A stretch of 30,749 bases of DNA from a virus. Where the stretch lies: IMG/VR virus record IMGVR_UViG_3300025000_000321, positions 1 through 30,749 of that record. One strand, 5' to 3'. Shown piece by piece: positions 11,018-18,934 of this stretch (positions are counted from its first letter, which is position 1; each line of letters begins with the position of its first letter). Made by a program: the position numbers and the translations under genes. The notes beneath the pieces were generated by a model, which did not search any database, was not told the origin of the DNA, and saw only the letters and a list, made by a program, of their open reading frames with translations.

Positions 11018-11154
11018 AAGAAGAAGTAAATCATTCAAAATCTTTATTAATTGGCTCTGAAATTATATACGAAGCTGACCAAACATGTCCCCGCATATGT
11101 GTTGCTACTGTAAGGGACAACACCCTGCCTAAACACGAAAAGGTCAAGAATTGA
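10999..11154 (+). CDS. Hypothetical small protein (51 aa)
   Basis: A very strong ribosome site, AAGGAGGAAGGGAA, precedes ATG 10999, which lies inside the end of the previous gene. The 51-residue product starts M-F-N-K-K-L-K-E-E-V-N-H-S-K-S and has two cysteines in Q-T-C-P-R-I-C-V-A-T-V, a possible metal or disulphide pair. The quality of the ribosome site makes this a convincing gene. Function unknown. Confidence 0.6.
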   Translation: MFNKKLKEEVNHSKSLLIGSEIIYEADQTCPRICVATVRDNTLPKHEKVKN

Positions 11155-11161
11155 TTAGAAG

Positions 11162-11377
11162 ATGACAATACTTTTAGAGACGGAGTTTCAGATAGGAGAT
11201 ATAGTAAAGAGCAGATTAGATGCTGAATTTACCTACATTGTAAATAACTTCACGATAACGGCGATTGACGAGAGTGGGACTGCGTTATGTTATCTGATAG
11301 ACTGTGCTGATCCAGAGGGAGTAATAAGGGTATTCAAACCATACGAAGTAGAGATAGTAGAGAAGATAAGGATATGA
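11162..11377 (+). CDS. Hypothetical small beta-rich protein (SH3-like)
   Basis: The 71-residue product reads as a small beta barrel: F-Q-I-G-D-I-V-K-S-R near the start (a common opening of SH3-like phage proteins that read binding sites or wrap RNA), F-T-Y-I-V-N-N-F, A-L-C-Y-L-I-D-C-A-D, and F-K-P-Y-E-V-E-I-V-E at the end. Similar proteins occur beside terminase and in early regions of many phages, with no firm role. ATGA overlap with the next gene indicates coupled translation. Confidence 0.55.
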   Translation: MTILLETEFQIGDIVKSRLDAEFTYIVNNFTITAIDESGTALCYLIDCADPEGVIRVFKPYEVEIVEKIRI

Positions 11378-11544
11378 AGTTAATGACCCTATACCAACGC
11401 TTTAGAAAGGCGTGGACTGACATGAAAGACAAAGGAGTTGGTATAGACGAGGAGTTTGTAGTAATTTCTCGCAAGATGTGGGACGATAGTCAAAGGAGAT
11501 ATACTAATTTTTTAGAGACAATAAAAGCAGTGAGACCGAATTAA
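11374..11544 (+). CDS. Hypothetical helical protein (56 aa)
   Basis: ATG 11374 overlaps the previous stop. The product starts M-K-L-M-T-L-Y-Q-R-F-R-K-A-W-T-D-M-K and continues with basic/aromatic helices (ISRKMWDDSQRRYTNFLETI). It would be a compact helical, mildly basic protein. Its TAA shares bases with the ATG of the zinc-ribbon gene (TAATG), so three genes in a row are translationally linked. Unknown function. Confidence 0.55.
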   Translation: MKLMTLYQRFRKAWTDMKDKGVGIDEEFVVISRKMWDDSQRRYTNFLETIKAVRPN

Positions 11545-11690
11545 TGCCGATATACGAGTATAAATGTGATTGCGGTCATAAAGAGGAGATATTATCAACT
11601 CCTACTAAATACACAAAAGAGATACCTTGTGTAAAGTGTGGTAAGAAGATGAAAATTAAGATTAGCAGAACAAGTTTTACATTCAAATAG
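11544..11690 (+). CDS. FmdB-type zinc-ribbon protein (48 aa)
   Basis: The N-terminus M-P-I-Y-E-Y-K-C-D-C-G-H is the hallmark of FmdB-family zinc ribbons, which bind one zinc through two Cys pairs; here C-D-C (residues 8 and 10) and C-V-K-C (29 and 32). Spacing of the first pair is CxC rather than the usual CxxC. The rest is basic. In phages these ribbons often flank terminase genes and may assist DNA binding. A second FmdB-like gene follows the large terminase at 13543. Confidence 0.7.
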   Translation: MPIYEYKCDCGHKEEILSTPTKYTKEIPCVKCGKKMKIKISRTSFTFK

Positions 11691-11698
11691 GAGAGTTT

Positions 11699-11887
11699 TT
11701 GGAATTACTGAAAGGTTATCCAGACAAAATAATTTTCAAAACCCCGCTTGACAATACTATTACGGTAAGTTGCGGAAAAGAATATGTTAGAGTAAAGTAT
11801 ATTTATCAAGACGATCTTGGAGTTACAGACATTAAGGACTACAAGATAATTGAGGGGAAGAACAAAACATTAACGATGATAAAATAA
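11699..11887 (+). CDS. Hypothetical small beta protein (about 62 aa, TTG start)
   Basis: AGGAGAG (11689-11695) precedes TTG 11699, the only suitable start. The product contains L-L-K-G-Y-P-D-K-I-I-F-K-T-P-L-D-N-T-I-T-V and V-R-V-K-Y-I-Y-Q-D, alternating strands of a small beta domain. It is the last gene before the terminator at 11919-11956, so it closes the pre-terminase operon. The TTTAACTAAAATAA motif follows its stop. Function unknown. Confidence 0.5.
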   Translation: MELLKGYPDKIIFKTPLDNTITVSCGKEYVRVKYIYQDDLGVTDIKDYKIIEGKNKTLTMIK

Positions 11888-11918
11888 AATTTAACTAAAA
11901 TAAGCAACCGACTTTAGG

Positions 11919-11956
11919 AAGCGACATTGAAACGAAAGTTTTGGTGTCGCTTTTTT
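11919..11956 (+). terminator. Rho-independent terminator upstream of the large terminase
   Basis: AAGCGACATTGAAAC (11919-11933), a GAAA tetraloop, and GTTTTGGTGTCGCTT (11938-11952) form a continuous 15-bp stem with three G-U pairs, followed by TTTT (a six-T run from 11951). It separates the pre-terminase genes from the packaging module. A TTG at 11927, in frame with the terminase, lies within the stem and is not a likely start. Confidence 0.85.
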
Positions 11957-11998
11957 ATTATATGGAAGATTTTCTGCAAGAAATTTTACAAGAGAAGA

Positions 11999-13546
11999 AT
12001 GGACGAGAGTAGGTTAGAAATACCAGAAAAGTGTGCGAAGGATTTAATTTACTTCGGGAAACAGATTGTCCCAAAGAAATTTTATTTACCCACACCAAAG
12101 TTCCATGAAGAAATTGCGGAACTTTTAATGGACAGGTCTAAAGGACAAGTTTGCATCCAAGCCCCTAGAGGATTTGCTAAATCAACATTTGCTATACTTT
12201 TTTGTATGCACCATGCGTTATTTGACAGTGGTGATAAATTAATAATCATTCAGTCGAAAACCCAAGCGGAGGCAATAAACCGTTTAACTACAATTAAAAA
12301 TATTCTGGAATATGGTTCGGTTTATAAAAGACTGTTTGGTTATTCAGGTGAACAAATCGCCGCAACTTGGACAGAAAAGAAAATCAAAACTACTATTGGA
12401 AAATTTACTGTTACTATAAAAGCCATTGGCACGGGTATGCCCGCAAGAGGCGGACTTGAAAGTGGATTCGCAGAGAATGAAATTGGTGATATAGACATTG
12501 ACGATACCCGTATTACGCTTTATTTTCTTGAAGACCCCGATGATGAAGACAATACACTTACCGACATTCAGATGGATAAGAATTGGAGTAAGTTCTTAGG
12601 CAATATTCAAGGAATGGATAAACGATTAAACCGAGTTCTTGCAATAGGCACACCAATTAAAAGAGGGTGTATTGTAGATAGAATTGCGACCAATCCTATC
12701 GGGTGGGAATCAAGAGTTTATCAAGCCGAGTGGGAAGAAGACGGCAAGAGAAAATATTTATGGGAAGATATGCGAGATGGACAATGGCTTATAAATAAAA
12801 GAGAAGAATTAAAAGCATCTGGAATGATAAGTAAATATTATTCTGAATATCTCTGTCAATTAAAGAAGGGGGAAGATGTATTCTTTAAGCCCTATCATAC
12901 ATATAAAGGATTTTTAACATGGGAAAACAAGTCGGCGTTTTTAAATATTACAACTATAAATGAAATAGATTTACCACAAACTGAAGTTGTACCAGTAAAC
13001 ACCTTTTTAGGGATAGATCCAGCATCGAGTACAGAAAGGAATGCCTGTCACTCGGTTACGTTTTCGATTGCATATAGTAACAAGGGAGATATTTATTGCC
13101 TGCCCTATTTTAGGCAAAGAGTTCCTCCAATGGCACACGCCGAACAGATAATAGAGTCCGTTAGACAATTCAAATATACTTATGGAAGTGTTGAAACGGT
13201 GAACTATCAGTTGTTTTTAAGAAATTATTTGAGACAAAGATTAGATGAAGAAAACTTATATGTAATGGGACTTGAAAGAAAGTGGAATCCTCACGCAGAG
13301 AAAGACAGTAGACTTGAAACTATGCAACCCCTTTTTGCAACGGGGCACGTTTATTTGATGGAAGACCAAAGAGAATTAATAGACGAGATAGAAATGTTCC
13401 CCGATGGGACAAAAGATTTACTTGACGGAATGTATTATGCTACAAGAAAACTATACGCACCAGATTATGAAGAACAAAAATCTATAAGTTTTTTAGACAG
13501 AGATTTTTGGGGAAGCAAAATGAAAACATCGTGGATGGCAAATTGA
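11999..13546 (+). CDS. terL: Terminase large subunit (packaging ATPase and nuclease)
   Basis: Start ATG 11999 follows AAGAGAAGA. An in-frame TTG at 11927 would place the N-terminus inside a terminator. Residues (from this start): Walker A-type loop A-P-R-G-F-A-K-S-T at 55-63; G-T-G-M-P-A-R-G at about 144-151; Walker B-like I-T-L-Y-F-L-E-D-P-D at 172-181 with the catalytic acid; coupling motif G-T-P at 217-219; RNase-H-like nuclease acids Asp340 (L-G-I-D-P-A-S-S) and the D-G-T-K-D-L-L-D cluster at 469-476. The enzyme pumps DNA into the head through the portal using ATP and cuts the concatemer. About 515 residues is normal. Stop overlaps the next gene's TTG. Confidence 0.95.
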   Translation: MDESRLEIPEKCAKDLIYFGKQIVPKKFYLPTPKFHEEIAELLMDRSKGQVCIQAPRGFAKSTFAILFCMHHALFDSGDKLIIIQSKTQAEAINRLTTIKNILEYGSVYKRLFGYSGEQIAATWTEKKIKTTIGKFTVTIKAIGTGMPARGGLESGFAENEIGDIDIDDTRITLYFLEDPDDEDNTLTDIQMDKNWSKFLGNIQGMDKRLNRVLAIGTPIKRGCIVDRIATNPIGWESRVYQAEWEEDGKRKYLWEDMRDGQWLINKREELKASGMISKYYSEYLCQLKKGEDVFFKPYHTYKGFLTWENKSAFLNITTINEIDLPQTEVVPVNTFLGIDPASSTERNACHSVTFSIAYSNKGDIYCLPYFRQRVPPMAHAEQIIESVRQFKYTYGSVETVNYQLFLRNYLRQRLDEENLYVMGLERKWNPHAEKDSRLETMQPLFATGHVYLMEDQRELIDEIEMFPDGTKDLLDGMYYATRKLYAPDYEEQKSISFLDRDFWGSKMKTSWMAN

Positions 13547-13779
13547 TAACCTATCAATATAGATGTCCTAATTGTGGGGATTTTGAGGTTCAGAGAAGCA
13601 TTAAAGATGAACCATTAAGGTTCTGCGAGAGATGTAATGAAGCGGTAAGACAAGTTTATAGTCCCGAACCCCTAAAGGATGTTTGGATCACAGATTCGGC
13701 ATACGTCCAGAATGCCAGTATTCATCGTTACCTCCAAAGAGGCGGGACGAGTGGATTTAATTCAAAATTGAGAAGCTAA
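13543..13779 (+). CDS. FmdB-type zinc-ribbon protein between terminase and portal
   Basis: The frame is open from TTG 13507, but TTG 13543 overlaps the terminase stop (TTGA) and starts the protein right at I-T-Y-Q-Y-R-C-P-N-C-G, the FmdB opening. C-P-N-C (7 and 10) pairs with C-E-R-C (about 29 and 32) to bind zinc; then V-R-Q-V-Y-S-P-E-P and a tail I-H-R-Y-L-Q-R-G-G-T-S-G-F-N. A zinc ribbon here is common in podovirus-like packaging modules; its role is not established, perhaps helping DNA or portal contacts. No ribosome site beyond coupling. Confidence 0.75.
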   Translation: MITYQYRCPNCGDFEVQRSIKDEPLRFCERCNEAVRQVYSPEPLKDVWITDSAYVQNASIHRYLQRGGTSGFNSKLRS

Positions 13780-15969
13780 ATGGAAGAAAAAGAAATCAGT
13801 CCAGAAGAACAACAGTTGAAAGATAAAGAAGCCGAAGACGAAAAAGAACTTAAAATTTCGGTAGATACTTATAGAGATTTTAGGAGTTCTTCAAGAGGGA
13901 CTTGGGCTTCAAGATGTGCTTCAGACAGAGCGTATAAATTCAACGCAATGTGGTCTGATGAAGATGATGCTAAGAACGAGGAAAGGGGACAGAGTTCTCC
14001 TACCCCCAATGAATTAATCCCTACAATAGGATTAGTCGTATCTCAACTTACTGAAAATTCTCCGAGATTCTACGCAGTAGGAAGGGAAAGAAGCGACACT
14101 AAGACCGCCGCCGCCGTAGCCGATTTAATGAGTTATATATGGTATATATCTCACGGAGACGACCATAACGTCCAGATAGCCACCGACTTTGAAGATATTG
14201 GAATGGGATGCTGGATAACTTACATAGACCCATTCGCAGACAACGGTAACGGTGAAATTAAAATTATGGCGGAAGACCCGTTAGACGTTTATTTAAGTCC
14301 CGCTTCAAGATGTCCTTTTGGAACTGATTCAATCACTAAAGAAATTGTAAAACACTTTGAAGAAGACACCGTTAAAGTTTTATATCCTCAACTTGATCTA
14401 GAAAGTATTTCTCCAGTTGAAGATTCAGATGTTCCTACTCACGACAGACACACTGACGAGACTATCGGGCAACAACAAAGCGGAACCGCCAAGAAACGCT
14501 ACCGAGTGATTGATAGATATACTAAAATCAAATCTAAAAGATTCCACGTTTTAGACCCTCAAAGCGGGTTTGAAAAAATAATGACCGAAGAAGAATACAT
14601 TAAGTTCGCAGAAGAACCAGCAATTATAATGGTTCAATTACAAAAAGAACAAATTTTCATAAAAGAAAATGAAGTAGAATTTTATTTTAACATTATTAAG
14701 ACTTACGGTAACGCCTATCACTTAATGATGAACCAAGAAACCGGTCAACCAGAAATGATGGCTGGTGTTGAAATGCCACATCCTTTAACAGTTCCTAATT
14801 CAACGAGAAAACTTGAAGTAGTTACTAAAGGAGACTTGTTAAGACGAGGACTTTTGAAATATAATAGTCCGTTTGTAGATAGAGTTAAGAGAGTTTTCTC
14901 CGTAGGCAATAAGGTCGTGGCTAATTATGTGATGGAGATTGAAAACGACCCGATAGTCTGCGTAATGCTTTATCATTCAAGAAATCCTTACCCGATGGGA
15001 GATATTTCTATTGTAAAAACTATGCAAGATATGTTATGTAAGATTGACAATTTAATCCTTACCTATAATCAGAACATTACTAATGTAAAATTATTCGTTC
15101 AAAAGGGTGGTGGATTAAAGAAAGACCTTGAAAAAACTGGTGCAGTAGCGGGTCAGCAAGTCTATGAAATGGATATGGACGTAGATAAAGTCCCGTTTGT
15201 AATTCAGCTTACTCAAATGAGTTCCTCTTTCTATCAGCAGAGAGAAAATTTAATTAGACAAATCCAAAGAGTTATCGGGGCTTATTCATTCCAAGACGGG
15301 GATGCTTCGCAAGCACCTCAAACGGCTAAAGGAACATTCCAAGTAGATGAAATGATGCAACGTAGGACTTCTTCTAAAAGAAGGGTTTTGGAAAGCGGGT
15401 TGAATAAATTAGGCAGAGTAATTTCAGAAATGATCCCATTAGTCTATGATAAAGAAAAGATTTTTAGAATAGTAAAACCAAATCACGGCGGCAAGGAAAA
15501 AGAAGTTTCGATTAATCAACCAGTAATGCAAGACGGAGCACTCTTAGAAATATTAAATGATACCAGTGCAACGAAATTTGATATTCAAGTAGTCTCTGGC
15601 TCAATGAATCCAGTAAATAGAATTGAAAGACGAGAACAAAGATTAAGAGAATATGAAACCGGACTGCTAAAGAACCCAAAATGGTACCTGAGGGATTTAG
15701 ATGTTGATGATGTTGACGAGATTATTGAAGGCGAAGATATGTTAAGACAAGCCGAAGGAATGATACAGCAACTACAGCAACAGATAAAAGAATTGAGCGG
15801 ACAACTACAAAGCGTAAACAGAGAAAACATTAATGTTAAAAAGCAAGCAGAAGTAAAGGGATTCACCGCAGATTTAAGCAAGATAACTTCAAAATTAGAA
15901 GCTAACACACAACTTGCTTCAATGAGAATGCAGGATGCCATAAAGGATAACAAAAAAGCCACTGATTAG
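13780..15969 (+). CDS. Portal protein
   Basis: The ATG follows the zinc-ribbon stop directly. At 729 residues it has the size of short-tailed-phage portals. Features: a charged N-terminus, D-T-Y-R-D-F-R-S-S-S-R-G-T-W, a helix-rich core with N-E-L-I-P-T-I-G-L-V-V-S-Q-L-T-E-N-S-P-R, F-E-D-I-G-M-G-C-W-I-T-Y-I-D-P and D-P-L-D-V-Y-L-S-P wing strands, and a clip/barrel end where residues 650-700 are a Gln-rich coiled coil (MIQQLQQQIKELSGQLQSVN). Twelve copies would form the DNA channel at one vertex, docking the terminase outside and the adaptor after packaging. Assignment rests on position, size and these portal-like stretches. Confidence 0.85.
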   Translation: MEEKEISPEEQQLKDKEAEDEKELKISVDTYRDFRSSSRGTWASRCASDRAYKFNAMWSDEDDAKNEERGQSSPTPNELIPTIGLVVSQLTENSPRFYAVGRERSDTKTAAAVADLMSYIWYISHGDDHNVQIATDFEDIGMGCWITYIDPFADNGNGEIKIMAEDPLDVYLSPASRCPFGTDSITKEIVKHFEEDTVKVLYPQLDLESISPVEDSDVPTHDRHTDETIGQQQSGTAKKRYRVIDRYTKIKSKRFHVLDPQSGFEKIMTEEEYIKFAEEPAIIMVQLQKEQIFIKENEVEFYFNIIKTYGNAYHLMMNQETGQPEMMAGVEMPHPLTVPNSTRKLEVVTKGDLLRRGLLKYNSPFVDRVKRVFSVGNKVVANYVMEIENDPIVCVMLYHSRNPYPMGDISIVKTMQDMLCKIDNLILTYNQNITNVKLFVQKGGGLKKDLEKTGAVAGQQVYEMDMDVDKVPFVIQLTQMSSSFYQQRENLIRQIQRVIGAYSFQDGDASQAPQTAKGTFQVDEMMQRRTSSKRRVLESGLNKLGRVISEMIPLVYDKEKIFRIVKPNHGGKEKEVSINQPVMQDGALLEILNDTSATKFDIQVVSGSMNPVNRIERREQRLREYETGLLKNPKWYLRDLDVDDVDEIIEGEDMLRQAEGMIQQLQQQIKELSGQLQSVNRENINVKKQAEVKGFTADLSKITSKLEANTQLASMRMQDAIKDNKKATD

Positions 15970-15983
15970 ACGAAAGTAAAAAA

Positions 15984-16020
15984 TTGACAAATGAACATTT
16001 TTCGATTTACGAAAAGTTCA
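15984..16020 (+). promoter_or_regulatory. Hairpin overlapping a possible promoter before the scaffold gene
   Basis: TTGACA at 15984-15989 is followed after 17 bases by TTACGA, a weak -10 site. Superimposed is an inverted repeat: TGAAC (15992-15996) and TTTTCG (15999-16004) pair with CGAAAA (16010-16015) and GTTCA (16016-16020), with an AT bulge and an ATTTA loop. It could be an operator, or a processing or attenuation hairpin setting capsid-gene levels relative to portal. No T run follows, so it is not a standard terminator. Confidence 0.35.
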
Positions 16021-16068
16021 TAAAATAAAAACGGGCAAGCTATAAGCACCCACAAATAAGGAGTAGTT

Positions 16069-16995
16069 ATGCAAGACCCGAACACTCAAGAAGAGCCAGT
16101 TCAATTAGATTTCTCAACAGTCATTCCTAATATGCCAAAGTTGGAGAATCAAGAAACAACAAGCCCAGAAATAACTGGACAAACAACACCGACTGAACAA
16201 TCACAAACAGAAAAGCCGGTAAACGAATTTGTGAATGTAGATGGAGAAATGGTCGAAGTCAATCTTGATGAAGTAATAGGGACTAACCCGAAAGACGGAA
16301 GCCCAATTTACCTAAGAGACACCGACAACCCGAAATCTTACAAATATTTTCAATCGGTAAGAACTAAAGAGAAAACCCGTTATGAAACACGGCTTAAAGA
16401 GTTGGAAGAAAAGTTAAATACTACAAGGCAACCAGAGGTCGAGCCCGAAGTAAAACTTGAACCGCCTAAAAGACCAGAGTTTCCTAAACGACCGAAGGAT
16501 TATGACCCCACAGAAGCGGTAACGAATCCAGACAGCCCATCCTACCAATATGAAAGAATGAAGGAAGAGTACTATGCCCAAAGAGACATATACGACAAGT
16601 ACAAAGAAGATGAGATGTTCTCATTCAAGGGACAAATTGAAGCTAAGGAACAAGCACAATTAAAGTCTCAACAAGAACTTGCTTATCAAGCGCAGATGTT
16701 AGGTCAAATTCAACAAATCGGCGGAGTAGATGCACAAAGAGCTAAACAGATATTTGATAATTATTCAGCACCAAAAGACAATGAAAGTTTTTTGAAAGAG
16801 TTGATAGAATTTGATAACTGGAAGCTCGGTCAGAAAACTCCCCAGACACAACAGAAGATAGACCAATTTAACAAAAACGGTCAACGGCAAGCCCAATACG
16901 TCCCGCCTCCAGGCGTGATAGGGTCGCAATCCGCACCGGATAATCCGACACTCGGAGATGAATTAACTAAAGTAACAAAACAATATCGAATTTAA
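16069..16995 (+). CDS. Scaffolding protein (candidate)
   Basis: It lies between portal and major capsid protein, the normal place for scaffold, and follows AAGGAG. The 308-residue composition fits: disordered Thr/Gln/Glu/Pro-rich N-terminus, a Pro-rich segment (PEVEPEVKLEPPKRPEFPKR), then a long charged Gln-rich helix (QAQLKSQQELAYQAQMLGQI) and a basic C-terminus (V-T-K-Q-Y-R-I) of the kind that contacts the capsid shell. Scaffold helps assembly and leaves or is degraded. There is no protease gene in view. Direct sequence similarity was not judged. Confidence 0.7.
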   Translation: MQDPNTQEEPVQLDFSTVIPNMPKLENQETTSPEITGQTTPTEQSQTEKPVNEFVNVDGEMVEVNLDEVIGTNPKDGSPIYLRDTDNPKSYKYFQSVRTKEKTRYETRLKELEEKLNTTRQPEVEPEVKLEPPKRPEFPKRPKDYDPTEAVTNPDSPSYQYERMKEEYYAQRDIYDKYKEDEMFSFKGQIEAKEQAQLKSQQELAYQAQMLGQIQQIGGVDAQRAKQIFDNYSAPKDNESFLKELIEFDNWKLGQKTPQTQQKIDQFNKNGQRQAQYVPPPGVIGSQSAPDNPTLGDELTKVTKQYRI

Positions 16996-17010
16996 TTTTA
17001 GGAAAATAAA

Positions 17011-18348
17011 ATGGCTACAGCATCAGTAAAAAATCTCGCTACTGGCGGGATGTCTGCCGTAATGGGCGGAGATCGTAGGCAGTATTACGTATCTCCCGAC
17101 CAGTTCGCAGAATTATTCAAAGATGAAACACCTTATTTATGGCTTTCATTAAGGAATAAAGAGACGGGCTTAAAAGATCCCGTGTTCAAAATGTTCCAGT
17201 ATGAAAACACATACATGAGACGTTATTTTTATAACAACGGTTCAACCGTTACAATCGCAGCAGCTTCGGCTGGCGCAGCAACAGAATCAAGTGCCGTTAC
17301 TATTGACAACGTAACTGGATATGGTTCTACATCAACAATAGATAGTTCGTTTGTTCATAAAGTCTTTGAAGTTTATGACTCTACTCTTACAACCTTGAAG
17401 GGTGTTGTTCTATTAACAGACGATGCTTCTACAACTACGGCAGCATTTAAGAACTTAACTACAACTGCTATTGCTACAGTAGATAATGATGTCTTTGTTG
17501 AAATTACAAATGCACAAGAAGACGGTAGTGAAGCACCAGACGCTATTGCAAGTGAACTCGCAGTAGTATGGGGTCAATGTCAACAGTTCAAAACTGCAAT
17601 CCAATTAGAAGGTGAAATTCTCTATGCTTCCTTGAGAGGGGAAAACAACGAATTTATGAGATTAGTTGCAGAATATACAAAAGCTCATAAGTTGAATATT
17701 GAAGGAGCTTTCTTAAAAGGATCAAATCCAGTTGGATTAAATCTCAATGCTGGGGATACCTTTACTTATCACGATGCCTTAACTGGCGATACTGGTAAAG
17801 TTGTTCGTTCAACAATGGGTATTATAACAGCAATCAACAAATACGGCTCTTCAAGTGGTGATTTCCAAAATATATGGACATTCAATTCATCATCTACTAA
17901 GTATGATGATTTCGTAGACGCTTCGGAAAAATGGTTCCAATATTATCCTCCTGGTGGTGAACTTTATACGATAGCAGGACCGACCGCTTATTCATACTGG
18001 TCAAAAATGACTTATGCAAGAGGCAAAGGACTTGCTGATAATTGGACTGTCCAATTTGCACCTCAAGGACGTGATTCTTTCGGATTGAATGTACGCAGAC
18101 TCGAAACACCTAACGGTGATTTGAAAATAACAAAATCAGAAGCATTAAAATATGAATACAAAGAGAAGATGGTAATAGTTGATGATCGTTATATCAAATT
18201 TATGGAGAAACGTCCATTTGAATATAAAGCGGACATTAAAAAAGACAATGCTTATGATGGGAGAAAAGATCAACTATTCACCGATGCGGGCAACGGAATT
18301 ATCCATATTAAAACACATCAATTAATAACAATTAACACAGGAGCATAA
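17011..18348 (+). CDS. Major capsid protein
   Basis: A 445-residue protein after TTTAGGAAAATAAA, directly downstream of the scaffold. An N-terminal arm (MATASVKNLATGGMSAVMGG) precedes an E-loop-like region, a Ser/Thr-rich inserted beta domain (about 75-170), then E-L-A-V-V-W-G-Q-C-Q-Q-F-K-T-A-I-Q-L-E-G and a spine-like helix region R-L-V-A-E-Y-T-K-A-H-K-L-N-I-E-G-A-F-L-K-G-S, resembling HK97-fold capsid proteins of the DUF5309 kind. The C-terminal part has I-A-G-P-T-A-Y-S-Y-W. It would form the icosahedral shell. Family subtype is less sure than the role. Confidence 0.85.
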   Translation: MATASVKNLATGGMSAVMGGDRRQYYVSPDQFAELFKDETPYLWLSLRNKETGLKDPVFKMFQYENTYMRRYFYNNGSTVTIAAASAGAATESSAVTIDNVTGYGSTSTIDSSFVHKVFEVYDSTLTTLKGVVLLTDDASTTTAAFKNLTTTAIATVDNDVFVEITNAQEDGSEAPDAIASELAVVWGQCQQFKTAIQLEGEILYASLRGENNEFMRLVAEYTKAHKLNIEGAFLKGSNPVGLNLNAGDTFTYHDALTGDTGKVVRSTMGIITAINKYGSSSGDFQNIWTFNSSSTKYDDFVDASEKWFQYYPPGGELYTIAGPTAYSYWSKMTYARGKGLADNWTVQFAPQGRDSFGLNVRRLETPNGDLKITKSEALKYEYKEKMVIVDDRYIKFMEKRPFEYKADIKKDNAYDGRKDQLFTDAGNGIIHIKTHQLITINTGA

Positions 18349-18349
18349 C

Positions 18350-18829
18350 ATGGCTGCATCAACATTAACAATCGGTGCTTGGTCTGAAGATACCGTAAAT
18401 GGACGCTATGTTGCAACCTGTACAGTGACCGCAACAACTTCAGATTTAGATATCTATACTAACAAAACACCAAAGGGATTAGACCCCACAAAACCATGGA
18501 CATTATTTGTGAATACTGCGAGTGCAACTCTTGATGCAACATCAGCGGCGATACCAGTTGATTTATATATTGGGTTCTCGGACAGTTTTGCAATCACAGA
18601 GAATAATGCCCCAGTAGTTGCAAATGGTGTATTATACAAAGAAGACATATATGACGATTGCCGGACTGCAATAGGAGCTATTTATATGAATCCTAATCTC
18701 GCAGTGGCAGAAGATGTGGCTGGCGTAGGAGCTAAATGTTTAGTTCCAATTGCACCTTATTATGCTTTTAATCTTGATTGTGCATCAGCTCTAAGTGCTG
18801 GCGATTGCTCATTTAAGATAGTGCAATAA
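18350..18829 (+). CDS. Capsid-associated protein, possible decoration protein
   Basis: Its ATG lies one base after the capsid stop. The 159-residue product is beta-rich, Ala/Thr/Ser-rich and acidic: MAASTLTIGAWSEDTVNGRY, T-P-K-G-L-D-P-T-K-P-W-T-L-F-V, and I-A-P-Y-Y-A-F-N-L-D-C-A-S. This composition and immediate position after the major capsid gene suggest a head decoration or minor capsid protein. No motif proves it. Hairpins at 18847-18871 and 18884-18909 follow the stop. Confidence 0.5.
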   Translation: MAASTLTIGAWSEDTVNGRYVATCTVTATTSDLDIYTNKTPKGLDPTKPWTLFVNTASATLDATSAAIPVDLYIGFSDSFAITENNAPVVANGVLYKEDIYDDCRTAIGAIYMNPNLAVAEDVAGVGAKCLVPIAPYYAFNLDCASALSAGDCSFKIVQ

Positions 18830-18883
18830 AAAATAATAATCTATTAGTCCCACTAAATACTTAAAAGGGACGAGAGGTTTAAG

Positions 18884-18912
18884 GATGGAGTAGGTGAGAC
18901 TGCTCCATCTTT
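18884..18912 (+). terminator. Hairpin after the capsid genes (partial terminator or processing site)
   Basis: GATGGAGTAG (18884-18893) pairs with CTGCTCCATC (18900-18909), ten pairs with one G-U, six-base loop, followed by TTTCT. Just before it GTCCC (18847-18851) pairs with GGGAC (18867-18871). The weak T run suggests leaky termination or a stability element that keeps capsid message high and tail message lower. Confidence 0.55.
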
Positions 18913-18934
18913 CTAAAGTTTTAACGAGGAAATT

